A stretch of DNA of 19,204 bases from contig CAMOUE010000018.1 in assembly GCA_946626265.1 (NCBI GenBank), positions 1-19,204 on the forward strand, read 5' to 3'. The DNA is from an uncultured Eggerthellaceae bacterium (GTDB lineage: Bacteria; Actinomycetota; Coriobacteriia; Coriobacteriales; Eggerthellaceae). Within the stretch, counting starts at the first letter, position 1; the number at the start of each line of letters is the position of its first letter. Positions 19,021 through 19,204 of this stretch are shown piece by piece. The notes beneath the pieces are model-generated. The model was not told the DNA's origin, searched no databases, and saw nothing but the letters and a program-made list of their open reading frames with translations. The position numbers and the translations under genes were made by a program.

Positions 19021-19204
19021 ACGGCAAGCCGAATCGCCCGCGACCCTCAGGTCGGCCTTCGGACTATTTTTGGAAACGAGGCTTGCAAACGCCACTCGCT
19101 CGATGATCGATTAGGTTGCGTAGGGAAAGCCCGGCGCGACACCGGCGTCAAGGCAAACGGTGCAGCTGCGCCATTCGCCTCAAGTCTCAGTAATGCCTGC
19201 GCAC
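19021..19204. other. Right-edge stretch without a supportable gene
   Basis: A minus-strand frame is open from the edge to a TGA near 19045 but shows no recognisable motif. A small hairpin (CGACC, CTCA loop, GGTCG) precedes ACTATTTTT on the plus strand, with too large a gap for a convincing terminator. No tRNA-like fold was seen. Confidence 0.4.

Noticed and set aside
19045..19202. C-terminus of a minus-strand gene entering from the right edge
   Set aside because: About 50 open codons with no recognisable motif; too little to support.

Overview
This window is GC-rich bacterial DNA. The style (dense minus-strand operons, alternative GTG/TTG starts, a Tat-type lipoprotein, long antisense open frames) fits a high-GC Actinomycetota, plausibly an anaerobic gut member of the Coriobacteriia/Eggerthellaceae. 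That placement is inference; no rRNA or marker gene is present.

Left flank (1-1665): the 5' part of a multidrug-type ABC exporter runs off the left edge on the minus strand. Divergent from it is a plus-strand amidohydrolase (859-1665). The amidohydrolase converges with, and overlaps by 4 bases, a minus-strand Opp/Dpp-type importer operon. That operon reads leftward from 18917 as substrate-binding lipoprotein (SBP), permease B, permease C, and a fused D-F ATPase.

The main discovery is that the SBP gene of this operon is cut in two. Its promoter, Tat/lipoprotein signal and first 113 codons lie at 18579-18917; the other 438 codons lie at 5263-6579. Joining the halves across one shared GGGC gives a seamless 551-residue SBP. 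The roughly 12.0 kb between them (6581-18575) is an insert in the same orientation. It has inverted ends, subterminal tandem GTGACGCGAG/GTCACC-type repeats, and a hairpin at the left seam. When the two insert ends are joined on paper they rebuild one nearly perfect long palindrome, as if a circle carrying the palindrome had opened inside it at a GCCC core. No transposase or integrase is visible in the insert.

The cargo is one tightly packed operon on the minus strand with its own promoter region (18354-18450): permease B, permease C continuous in frame with a lipoprotein SBP, ATPases D and F, two half-size ABC exporter-type proteins, a double-headed SAM methyltransferase, and a MATE efflux protein. 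One mobile package thus combines small-molecule uptake, small-molecule methylation and efflux. The SBP resembles the NikA/CntA-like branch of the SBP_bac_5 family, so a metallophore or other methylated-ligand cycle is a reasonable hypothesis, but the substrate cannot be read from the sequence.

Right end (18918-19204): the upstream region of the interrupted SBP holds two copies of a 25-bp dyad operator around a candidate promoter. No gene is supportable beyond it.
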